The translations under genes and the position numbers were made by a program. Below the pieces are notes generated by a model that saw only the letters and a program-made list of their open reading frames with translations, was not told the origin of the DNA and did no database searches. A DNA stretch of 64,000 nucleotides, taken from assembly GCA_004352715.1 (NCBI GenBank), contig SCFE01000012.1, forward strand, positions 2,844,378 through 2,908,377, read 5' to 3'. Source of the DNA: Hofstenia miamia (lineage: Eukaryota; Xenacoelomorpha; Acoela). Shown piece by piece: positions 1 through 10,391 of the stretch. Position 1 is the stretch's first letter. Each line of letters opens with the position of its first letter.

Positions 1-20
1 TATATATATATATATATATA
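1..20. repeat. (TA)n microsatellite
   Basis: Pure TA dinucleotide tract at the window edge. Similar tracts lie near 2465-2489, 8154-8182, 9499-9590, 20276-20291 and 50556-50577. Confidence 0.95.
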
Positions 21-167
21 TTACGTAGTTTATTTTGTTTCGAAAATCAGTCGTTTTAATGTCGTTTCGAAAAGGTGTCGATATTGCGGCCAGAAATCAA
101 CCCTTTTTTTGCTTCGGGGATTTTCATTGTTTCGACGTCGTTTTGATGGAGATGTGTTTGCTGGGTC

Positions 168-302
168 ATAACTCACGAGTTCACGACACGATATGGTGGC
201 GTGACGTAACTCGATTTCTTCAACCATGATGTCTTTGGCGCCACTACCTCCGACTCAGGTTTGGAAGGCCTATCTATTCATATAAAGAAGCAGTTAAAGT
301 TA
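168..302 (+). repeat. Dispersed repeat, block Y copy 1
   Basis: This block recurs in the same orientation at about 3440-3580 and inverted at about 32550-32700. Shared landmarks are 'ataactcacgagttcac', 'cgatttcttcaacc' and 'gcagttaaagttaag'. It sits next to block X, so both are probably parts of one mobile-element family. I do not recognise the family and see no coding domain in it. Confidence 0.7.
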
Positions 303-307
303 AGGTT

Positions 308-870
308 TTGCTTTTGTGTTGTGTTGGTTGTGAGAAAAAAACTCACATAACTGCAAACCTGGAGGCCTGCAAAAGCAAGCTTTAAGGGTAAAAACATTTG
401 TGCTAAGAATCATCTAAAATGTGCATCCCAAACAAAAATTGTAAACATTTGAGTTTTATCATTTTATTGATAATAACTTAGCGCAAAGACTTTTGCCATC
501 AAATGTACAAATTTAGTACCTAACATATAATTGCAGTTATTAAAAGATATTATTCATGTAGTTATTCATAGCACTACACTTCTATTTCCGCGAAACTAAG
601 ATGTAATTGGCAGTGGTGATGTCACTCACACACCTTAACATTTGAAACTAGTTGGCGAGACTTCATGCTATAAGATTGCACTTTAGCCAAATATTTATAA
701 TTTATTTGCTCATAGCTTCCTACAATTTGCTTAAAACTATCATGCATGATCTACACAGTCTATCCAAAAGTCAGTATTGGATAAAAACACGTTGCTATGG
801 TTACTTAAGTGATTGACCATCTATTTTTAGTGATTAGCAATTAGGGTTCTTTATATGAGTATGTCCTAAT
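308..870 (+). repeat. Dispersed repeat, block X copy 1
   Basis: About 560 bp recurring in direct orientation at about 12784-13333. Both copies begin 'gcttttgtgttgtgttgg', pass through 'gcatcccaaacaaaaattg' and end in a tract resembling 'agcaattagggttctt'. The copies look roughly 90% identical by eye, with small indels. No open reading frame or family signature is visible. Confidence 0.75.
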
Positions 871-1289
871 GGGAAGATTCTGGACGAATATTGCCTCATA
901 GAATAACTAAATGCCCTTCTCGGAGATATGAGGTTCAATATATATGAAACCGAATTTTAGACAGAAACAAAATTCAAATACACAGAAAAATTATTCTAGG
1001 TCGATTTTGAAAATTTTCCAATTGCAAAATCCAAATCTGCTAATTTGCTTAGTCAATTCTGCATTCAGTTGCTTAATTGGGCAATTTCTCAAATAAAAGA
1101 ATAACTAATTTTTGTAAGTACAAAATTAAAATGCATGAGGTAAATTTTAAAATTAATTCAAGTTATGAGGAAATGAAAATTTCAAAATTGAGATCAATTC
1201 GTTTTAAGTGCAAAATCTATCTAACGTCAGCATTGGTGTCAAACCTGGTAGGCAATGGCGGATTAAGCTCCTCTTTTTGAAAACTCAAA

Positions 1290-2450
1290 TTTTTGCATGT
1301 GATTTTATCAAGGACATTTGTCACTATCATATCAAGCCAATGTATTATAATATTTCATATTTAAAGAAAGCAACTAGCAATTAAGTTTTTTCTGAATATT
1401 AGCCTTTCTTTAGGGATGAGTCATTATATCACTTAAAAACCTAATACTGCAGGTTTGATTATAATGCGAAGTCGAACAAAAATATTTTAGAATGTACAAA
1501 TTTTTAAACTTTCTTGAAAAAGTCAATATTTTGATTCATGACAGCATTAGCAGAAGCTTATATATTTAAAATAATTATTTACCAAATATTTGTTTGAATT
1601 TTTTGACCTCTTCAAAATATAAAATATACTTGAAAATTTCGCATAACACTGCAAACTATATGTTTCCAGATTCCACAATGAAAAATAATTTTTGAAAGAA
1701 ATCGTTTTCATGAAACATGATTGTGTACACAAGCAAACCTATTATTGTTTGGATTTTTAAGCTGATTACTAGTAGATGAACAACAAACTATTTTTTAAAA
1801 AATACATATTAGATATGTAAATTGTGCTAGATTAAAAAGAATTGTTTTTGACTGAAAATTGTTTCCAGGCTTTGCAATTTTTAAGCAGTTTTCACGAATG
1901 CCACTTAGTGACTATCCGACTTTTGCACAATTAACATTCAATAATTTTTTCAGTATCTCCCACTTATTATGACACTCCTTAACTACCATAAGCAAAATTG
2001 AAAATTTTTATAATAGGTACATGTATTTTTTGACTATGGGACAAATATGTCCCAGTAGTATTATAAACGTTTAAAATTGATTTTAGTATTTGGAAAATGT
2101 TCTTGGGACGTTTACGTCCCAATAGGACCGAAAGGGTTAAACAGCTTATGGATTTTTAAAACGACAAGCCTTTTTCCCAAATTTTCTAACGCATTTCTCT
2201 AAATTTGCAACTTGTTGGTGATTGGGTGATTGTGTGCCCATAAAATTTTACAAAATTTCAGTACCTGAGGTACTTGAAAACACAAATTATTTTATGATGA
2301 AAATTCCGAATTCTGAATTCATTAAAATTACTCCCTATAATTATGACTCAGATAAATAATGATAAGGCTATTAAGGATCGCTCGACCTGCGTAAAGTCTG
2401 AGAGCTCATATCACCTGCAATGGCGCTAACAGAGCATAATTTCAAAATAT
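1290..2450 (+). repeat. Dispersed repeat, block Z copy 1
   Basis: Diverged match to about 31200-32200 in the same orientation. Its right part (about 2160-2450) is also inverted at about 3850-4190. Landmarks are 'aagcctttttcccaaatttt', 'acctgaggtacttgaaaac' and 'agagcataatttcaaaa'. The two inverted parts could fold on each other across about 1.4 kb. No protein domain was recognised. Confidence 0.65.
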
Positions 2451-3329
2451 AAAGGAAATAAGCATATATATATATATATATATATATATCTCCTGTCAAA
2501 TGTTTTTATAAAAACCTGATCTTAACCGCGTTTCCAAACATAAATCTTTGAAATTTCGCAGGGTAGTGTCTCTTTAATTTACCTACCACATTGTAAATAT
2601 ATGGCCAAAAAATAGGTTTTTTGGGGAAAAAAGTGCGATTCCCGCTAAATGCCTTAGAAATTTCGGACCGTTTCTCGCCAACTGCAAGGTTTTTGCATTT
2701 TCCATTGCAAAAAGCGGGAAATATATTTATATTCTTGGATGCTTTAAGCAATTCTATAGCGCGGTATATTTTTGCTTAATAAGATAAGTAATTAGAAATG
2801 TAGTTGAGGTGGCTACACGTATGAATTCTAGGGTTCCAAAATAAATGACCAATTCATTTTTATAGGCATATTGTGTTGCACAAAGTTTGTATATATAAAT
2901 ATGTATATATTCGTCGAATAAATAACTAATTACATGCATTCTAAGCTGACTAATGCCAATTTCTTTGAAAATTGGCTAAGTTGCCATTTTACTCAAAGTT
3001 CTTCTAAAATCAGGTAAGTATTTATTGTTGGAAGTATATATTCTCAAATGCATGCATTTTTCAATAAAATGCATTTACTAATTACTTGTCAAGAATTATC
3101 GAAATTGCATTACAATCACAGTTTCTAACATTGAAAGATTTAGCAGGCAAGATGGTTTAAAACAATAATAATTTTTTTTGAACTGCGAGTATCAACAAAA
3201 GATATTTGCAGAGAGAAAAAAGCAATATTTTCAATTTATGATACAGTAATTTTAGCTTTATTAATTAGCACAAAATTATGTACCTCAGAGCTGAAGAGCT
3301 TCAACTTAGTCTACCTAGTGGCGTATAAT

Positions 3330-4270
3330 CCCTTAAAATTCAGGAGGGCTTGAAGAGTAGGATAAAGAATTAGACATCATTAAAGTCAAAAAATTTTCGA
3401 AATTCATATTTCTTATAATTATTTGCAAAGAATTAAACACTCATAACTCACGAGTTCACCACATGATATGGTGGAGTGACGTAACTCGATTTCTTCAACC
3501 CTGATGTCTTTGGCGTCAATACCTCTGACTCAGGTTTGGAAAGCCTATCTATACATATGAAGAAGCAGTTAAAGTTAAGATTCACCGTTCCTCCCATGTG
3601 CTCTAAACTTTAGAATTCTCTGAAAGTTAGGTGTGAGTGTGAAGTGTATTTAAGTCTTTTTAAAAAAATCGAAATCCTCGACGATGTATATTGATAAATA
3701 GTCAATCTTTTCAAGTTCTTCAGCCTCAAGAATATGCCTCAGTATAAATTTTCGGCAGTACGTTTGTGCGCATTCACCAAAATATGTGTCCATGACTCAC
3801 GCTTTCCAAATTTCTTAATAGTTTTGAAGGAATTTCTTTTATTTAAGTTTTAAAATTAGGCTCTATCAGAGCCATTTTAGGTGCTATGATCACTGACTTC
3901 GCGCAGGGCGATCCTTAATTAGGATCCGTAGGAATTCAAATCATTATTATCTTAGCTATGATTAGGGAATAATTTTAATGAATTTAAGGAAATCGGAATT
4001 TTCATAATAAAATCATGTGTATGTTTACACCTCAGGTAATGAAATTTTACACAAATTTTCATCATTTTATGAATGCATGTTCACCAATAATTAGGAAATT
4101 TTGAGAAAAGCGTCTGAAAATATGAGTAAAACGGCTTGTACTTTTAAAAAGCCCGCAAGCACTTTAAGGAAATCACTAAGTGGCATTATTGAAGAATGAT
4201 TAAGCTTTGCTTAGACTGATAATTTTTTCAAGTCACAAACGTTTCTTTATAATCTAACCCAATTTATATA
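3330..4270 (-). repeat. Dispersed repeat, inverted copy (blocks Y, W, Z)
   Basis: Reading the minus strand, this stretch follows the same order as about 31850-32850 on the plus strand: Z, then W (about 3580-3850, matching 32230-32545), then Y. Both copies share a weakly conserved reading frame around 'RKFILRHI' in block W (minus strand near 3745, plus strand near 32390). That may be a trace of coding sequence, but I cannot assign it. This copy carries stops. Confidence 0.65.
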
Positions 4271-4302
4271 TTCGGGTTAGAGTACCTCATTATTTGCCTC
4301 TG

Positions 4303-5049
4303 CCCAGATAATAATTTAAGGGCTAAACAACGTTGTTTTATGTTGTTATGTTGTTGTTTTATGTGTCAAAAACAACGTTGTTTTAACGTCGAAATGGTAC
4401 CATTTCTTTGGTGGAAACAACGTTGCTTCAACAACGTCACATTAAGTTGTTTTTTTATGAATAAAGCAGCAATATTTTCATGTCGTAAGAAAGTTGTTTT
4501 ATGTTGTCACCTGATATTTTAGCATTATTTTTAAATGCAAAATATAATTTTATATTGCTAACCTGTTCAAACATTGCTGTATAAATAAACACAATCCCAA
4601 AAAAGAGCAGACGACTATCTTTGAGATACTGCCAAGCATATTCAATAAAAGCATTCGTTAAAGATTTAAACGAATCTCTTGTATATAAATGATAAGAATG
4701 AACATACAAATCTGCCAAATTTCCTTTCTTAAGTCGTGCAAAATCTCTTCTGCTCAATTGTAACTTATTATATTTAGCAATCAATATCAAGGTGTTTAAA
4801 TATTCATGAATAAATTATTTTGAAAATTTACTTATCTGATATATTTTAATTTTTCACAAATTAAAAATTTCGAAAAAAGTTTCGCAAATCCTTTTTTATA
4901 TAAAAGTATCTAGTAAAAAAATAACAAAGTGAATTTTATTTGCAAGCATTGCTCACTGATTATTTATTATGATGTTAGTGGTTGCTGTAACAACCAAAAA
5001 TATGAAACATCTATAAACAACATAAAAACAACCAAAATTGTTATCTGGG
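4303..5049. mobile_element. Small inverted-repeat element, possible MITE
   Basis: The left end reads 'cccagataataattt' and the right end is the near-perfect reverse complement, 'aattgttatctggg'. Inside the left end lie several 'aacaacgttgtt' palindromes (4330-4440), and 'aacaaccaaaa'-type motifs lie near the right end. The length (about 750 bp) and inverted ends suit a non-autonomous DNA transposon. I could not define a target-site duplication and do not assign a superfamily. Confidence 0.5.
4563..4749 (-). CDS. Possible single coding exon, membrane-protein-like
   Basis: A 187 bp stretch open on the minus strand, flanked by 'gagcag' as a possible acceptor and 'cag|gttagc' as a possible donor. 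The roughly 62 residues start with a basic-polar part and end in a hydrophobic stretch ('LLFFGIVFIYTAMFEQ') that could be one membrane helix. The pattern of a soluble linker, then 'AWQYLKDSRLLFFG', then a helix weakly recalls MFSD5-like major facilitator transporters. That is only an impression. No neighbouring exon was found, and it lies inside the inverted-repeat element at 4303-5049, so it may be a captured fragment. Confidence 0.3.
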
Positions 5050-5084
5050 TAGTGTGATATTCAATATACTAGTAAACAGTTTAA

Positions 5085-5840
5085 AAGAAATAAAAATGGC
5101 AAAATTTGTATATGCAAAATCCATTAATCGTAGTGCAGACATGTCCCTAGTAAGGATATCCAAAAGATTTGCAACTCCTCAAAAATTGTATGGAGTATAG
5201 CTCAGCATTAACTGTTGGAGTTTAAATTTTGGTGATCGAGTGTGGTGAACGCTTTGTCTATATATACAAAACATGATGCACAATTCGGAGCTAGTATAAG
5301 TCATGTAGTCAATATCCACTGGCGTATTCAAATAGATCTTTGAGATTTTCTAATCAATTGCAAACAAATTACACTTACTCTTGCACCTTTGGTCACAATA
5401 TCAATACTGGAGTTAACACTTCTTTAAAATGAGTCTGTTAACCAATATGTGAATGCAAAACTATTCCACCAAGAGCCAGATAGCACCTTCAACGAGTGGT
5501 AGTTTTTATTTGAAACTTAATAGCAATGCTTTATTTCCTTTTGTAACTATTATTGTATAAAATTACTTTTATTAATTATTAGTAGACAAATATGAGAAAC
5601 TATTAGAAATCAAGTCATCAAATATATTTAATTAGACATTGTACATTAATTACTCAAAAGCTGAAATAGTCTTATAATATCCGTGTTAAATCTATCACGT
5701 GCTTACCAATTTATACACAATTTTTCTTGAAATATTTACCCTGAACTTAATTCATAGGATAAAAGCATTTTTTGAAATTGCCATACTTATTTGCAAAACA
5801 CCTTATATGATAGATTAAAATGAAAACATTATTGCAGTTT
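5085..5840 (+). repeat. Diverged dispersed repeat, copy 1
   Basis: Matches about 17080-17745 in direct orientation. Shared stretches include 'gcagacatgt', 'gagtctgttaacca', 'atatatttaattaga' and 'ttgtacattaattactcaa'. The copies are old, with many substitutions and indels. No open frame is seen in either. Confidence 0.6.
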
Positions 5841-6025
5841 TAGAAAAAGTATTAAAATTTCCTTAATATAAGGACAACACTACAAATATTAAGTGAAAAG
5901 CAAATCAATATTGTGATTTCGGAAAGTTAAAAATATTGAAAGAGTTTTTTTCAATATAGTTGAATTTTAACTTAAATAATTGCAAAATATGCTAGTTTAC
6001 CTGTATAATAAATATAGACCTATGC

Positions 6026-6870
6026 CGAACCCCAAACCTAACCTTTAATCTAACCAAAACCATAACCTTAAACCTAACCTAATCCAACCCACACCTTTAT
6101 ATCTGATATTATGCATTTCAAATGGAAGTAAATTTCCAAATTAGCACCATCATTTTTCAGATATTAATCAAAGATTTAAACTGGATTAAGAGCTTAGGAT
6201 TTTTTATAACCATCTAGAAAAAAAATTTATTCACTTAAAAATGATTACGTGTTTTATGTATTAATAGTGTAATTCATATGCATGCATCAATATACATTGG
6301 AATTGAAAAATGAATTGCTGCATTTCATGCAGTACAAATATGTTCCAATTTAACCCAATACTAAATAAATTTTAAATTTATTTAAATTTAGTATTACTAA
6401 AAAATTCGGAACTTCTATTTGATAAAACTATAATCACCCGCTCGGGATGTCCATAGTCCTAATCCTAACCCAAATCATGCCTCAAACATTGTGTAGAACG
6501 GTTATGCGAATTATTATTAATATCAGTAATTCTCAGTATGAAATATAACATAATTATAACATACTAATATTAATATGCAAATATGAGATTTGACATTGTT
6601 TATTCAATCAAAACATCGCCTTTTTCTTCACATCTTTTTACTTACTTTGTTTCAAACATGGCGTCCATGTTCAAAGCCTTCTGGTTTTGTTTGAAAATGG
6701 ATGTGGTTTCATTGAGTCGGCTCTATCATGATGAAAAACATAGTATAATGATCGGTTATTGGTTTGGGGTAAGATTAAGGTTAGTGTACGTTTTACTTTA
6801 AGTTAGTGTTGCGTTTAGGGTTATGTCTTGTGTTAGGGTTAAGATTAGAGACATGGGTAGAGTTAGGTTT
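6026..6870. repeat. Degenerate telomere-like motifs in opposing orientation
   Basis: Near 6026-6090 the plus strand carries repeated 'cctaacc/cctaacct' variants, with a short patch at 6456-6475. Near 6770-6870 it carries the opposite-strand form, 'gttaggg', 'ggttag' and 'gtgttagggttaag'. Together they bracket about 700 bp. Such C/A-rich and G/T-rich degenerate arrays are common inside invertebrate transposons. This is not a telomere. Confidence 0.5.
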
Positions 6871-6879
6871 GGAGTTAAT

Positions 6880-8150
6880 TAATTAATGGTTACGTTTACC
6901 CAATCAGCAGGCTTGTTCATTGGACCGATTTTTTGTCCAATCCAATTATATCCCAAACAAAAATTCTAGAATTGTCAAATTGGTATCCAATCGAATTCTA
7001 ATCTAAGTTTGAGTTTGCTAATCCAAATTTTCTTTTTAGAATACATTAGATATTTTTATTTTACTTACTATTTATTTAAGTATAATGCACAGATTTTCTG
7101 TGTGATAATTAAGTTCTGGATTCGCATGTAAGCAAGAAAAATAAATATTTTAAAAAAACACAGAAAAATCGGAATTATTTTTGTATAACAAATGCATTGG
7201 CTTTGTTTGTAGAAGTTTTGGACAACAATGATACTAAAATACGAGGTTCTATAGTCAATCAAAATCAGTCTCAATGGCGGAAATCTCTCTGTTAATCTGT
7301 CTATTTGTTTGTTTTTTAGAAAAGTTTCAGTTCTAAGGATATTCTAACCTCTAAGTGTCTTCTATGAACACTCACGTGGGTTCGGGAAGAATTTTCATCA
7401 GGGAATGTTGCACATTTTGTGAAATCCTTATGGCAAAAGTTTAGCTTTTTTCATACAAGTTTTTTGAAGCTGATCAAAGTGCATAGATGAATTTCTTAGA
7501 ATTGGAACGTATTAGAAGTTGCATCATTATTAAAATTTTAACTTACACAACGCATAGAAGAAGAATCAAATGATTAGTAGTTTCTTTATTCAAACGATAT
7601 ACCATCTTGCTCTCAGTCAGAAAATGGGAGACTTATGTATTATGATGAAAACTTTTATCATATATGAAGAATTCCTCTGGCAAACCTAAATAAGTCGAAG
7701 TATCTTATCTAACCAAACAAATTTTAGCAACAGCTCCTGATTAGCGTTTACGGCCTTTAGTTCGGCTGGAGTTAGAATTCCGGATTGATCCGCACAAATA
7801 AATTTGCTCATTATACACGAATTCTTAGTTATTAGAAAAAATAGTTTACAAGCAGTATATGTAAGAAATACATGAATTCATGTTTCATATCAATGGGTGT
7901 TCTGTTGGGAGTTTGCAGTATATTGGGGTAATTTCACGCGAGACCCATAGAAGAATTTTTATAGGGCGCAGGAGAAAGAGCAATTCATTGTGCGGCTACA
8001 TGACTATTCCCCCCCTAGTGCTAGTGCAGAGACATTTTTCAACAAATATTGTGACAAGCTAACCCAAAGACGTATAAGCACGGCAGACGAAAACTTGTTT
8101 ATAAACAGATAGTTGTTGTGATCAATAATTTTTATATTTTTATACAAACC
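6880..8150. other. Non-coding, nothing recognised
   Basis: AT-rich sequence with only short chance frames (for example near 7068-7274). No domain, repeat partner or splice structure was recognised. Confidence 0.5.
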
Positions 8151-8186
<36 letters not shown>

Positions 8187-8224
8187 AGACGAAAATATTT
8201 TGAAATATTTGAATAATCTTTGAA

Positions 8225-8410
8225 GTTTCTTGAACAATTCTTTGCAAGAAATTGGAACGATTTTTAAAGAAACTTTAAAGATTTTAAATTTTATTAAAGA
8301 AACTTTAAAGATTGTAAATATTCTTCAAGAAACTTTAAAGATTGTTAAATATTCCTAAAGAAAATTTAAGCATTACATATATTCTTTAAGCAACTTATAA
8401 GATTTTACAC
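8225..8410 (+). repeat. Imperfect tandem repeat, period about 40 bp
   Basis: Units share the core 'aaagaaactttaaag' followed by 'attnnaaatattctt'-like spacers, about four to five times, decaying to the right. No coding sense is seen. Confidence 0.6.
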
Positions 8411-8439
8411 TTTTACTTAAGAAATATTAAATGTAAAAA

Positions 8440-9480
8440 TTCAAAAAACATTCTATTATAAAACAATCAACGCACCAGCTGGCTTGCTGTAAAAGCCAAA
8501 TATTTTGCAAATTATGGAAAAAAATTAAATAGAATTTTGTAAAAAAATGAAAAGAAATATAATTATTTTGAAATGAGATTTTATAGTTCTTTAAAGTATA
8601 TTGATATTTCCATAGAGAATCCTTGAGATAGTTTCACACTAGAATTATATTTTATTCCTTGAGAATCATTTGAGCAGTCTTCTGTTTTCAAAGCTTTAAA
8701 CAAAATACCAAAAATTTTATATATAAACTTCAATAGGATTTTAAATATATGGGAGATTAATCGGAATAGACTACTCTGATTTTTTTATATTTTTACGTCA
8801 CTAGATGCAGTTTTAAAGGTGATTTCAAATCTGTAATTATTTTTCCAAACTATTAATTATTTAAAAAATTATTAAACTTTTAAATATCAAATGTTCCATA
8901 CTATCTCCAAGATGATAACCAAACATAGTGAAATTCTTCAATTAAAATTTAACATTTTTATGCTAGCTATCACTAAATCACTGATTTGTTGCATTGCCAA
9001 AGTTTTATAAATTATGTTCTATGTATTTAGGAGAAGGCTTAGATTAAAGAAAGTACCCTAAGCATAAATATTTGTATGTAAATAGCTGAAAATTTAGAAT
9101 ATCTTGGAGCCCAAGCAAAGAGAATTACAGTAATTACATTACTATTGAAGCAATCTATTTCAAATACTTATACCAAATATTTCCGAATGATAAACTTCCA
9201 CTTCATGCGTAGACAAAACTGGAAAGTTATCAGACCCATCCGGATCTCACTATAGACCTACTTTAAATTTTTCGGGCATTAAATTCACAAAAACGCAACG
9301 TTTCAAACGTTTTTGCTTAATATCGAGCCATATCTTACTGTCTTTAAGATTCCTCAATAAAATTCAATTTTTTGAAGAGTTATTTTATTATCAAAATCAT
9401 TTTTAACTTAAACGTTTCTGTAATTTTCTTGAATTTCTTGAATAATTTAGCTGAAACTTGAATTTTCTTTAAAGTTTTCA
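8440..9480. other. Non-coding, nothing recognised
   Basis: AT-rich sequence without an open frame over 60 codons, a repeat partner or a signal I could support. Confidence 0.5.
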
Positions 9481-9493
9481 AGAAATGTTGCCT

Positions 9494-9548
<55 letters not shown>

Positions 9549-9962
9549 AATATATATATATATATATTTAATTTTAAATATATATATATTTAATTGTAAG
9601 TATACTGAGCTTCGAAATAATTGAAATATGTAACACAGGAAAAAATTTAGACCGGTTTCAATTACTAGGAATAATCGTCAGTATGACAAATGCGGGAATT
9701 AAATAGTTTGCAATCAACTAAACTTGCACTTTTTATTAAGTAATTGCTCTTTGCTTTTAGCTTTAAAAAATTTTGTCCCTAATATTATGATGCTTAGACC
9801 TTACTAATATCTTATAATTTCCTTCCTTGATATCATGGTGATGGAAGTAAATTTCAAAATTTTACTGTCATTTCATATATTCTTTCATCCTTGTTCCAGA
9901 TGTCTATTAGTTTCCTCCTATCCCTAAAAAATAAGCTTCTTTCTGTAATTTACCACACACAC

Positions 9963-9993
<31 letters not shown>

Positions 9994-10068
9994 NNNNNNN
10001 NNNNNNNNNNNNNNNNNNNNNNNNNNNNNNNNNNNNNNNNNNNNNNNNNNNNNNNNNNNNNNNNNNNN
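9994..10068. other. Assembly gap inside a (TA)n tract
   Basis: 75 N bases with TA repeats on both sides (about 9963-9993 and 10069-10092). The size of the array is unknown. Apparent frames crossing it are artefacts. Confidence 0.97.
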
Positions 10069-10374
10069 TATATATATATATATATATATATAATATTTAA
10101 TAAGATATTCAAATATCTTTTAATTGTCGAATTCTGGTAAGAGACTCTCATTAGTTAGATGTGAAGGATAATATCTTAGTAGCATAATTCTTTAAACTAT
10201 GCAAATTAGTGCTCCTGGTATTGCATCCAAAGTGTAAGAAATTTAGTACAAATCTATGTTTTTATAAGGTTTTTGAAAAATTTTGTATCTAAAATGAAAT
10301 ATCTTAAAAACATTTTTTGAATTTTGAGAAAATATAATCACGTGCTTTTAAGATACTATGTACAGTATTATTTT

Positions 10375-10376
10375 AG
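10375..10376 (+). promoter_or_regulatory. Probable 3' splice site upstream of the GTPase start
   Basis: A 'ttattttag' acceptor lies 15 bases before the ATG at 10392. The same position carries 'ataatttag' before the second copy (AG at 19492-19493) and 'acaatttag' before the third copy near 28205. This conservation suggests an intron in the 5' untranslated region, with all coding sequence in the next exon. Confidence 0.55.
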
Positions 10377-10391
10377 GTGACGCAATAACCA

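Noticed and set aside
7880-8237. Two opposing short frames as possible genes
   Set aside because: Short, no motif, partly TA-repeat derived.
9891-10151. Open frames of alternating Tyr-Ile around TA repeats and Ns (also near 13509-13901 and 30553-30820)
   Set aside because: Produced by the dinucleotide repeat and the gap; no real protein.
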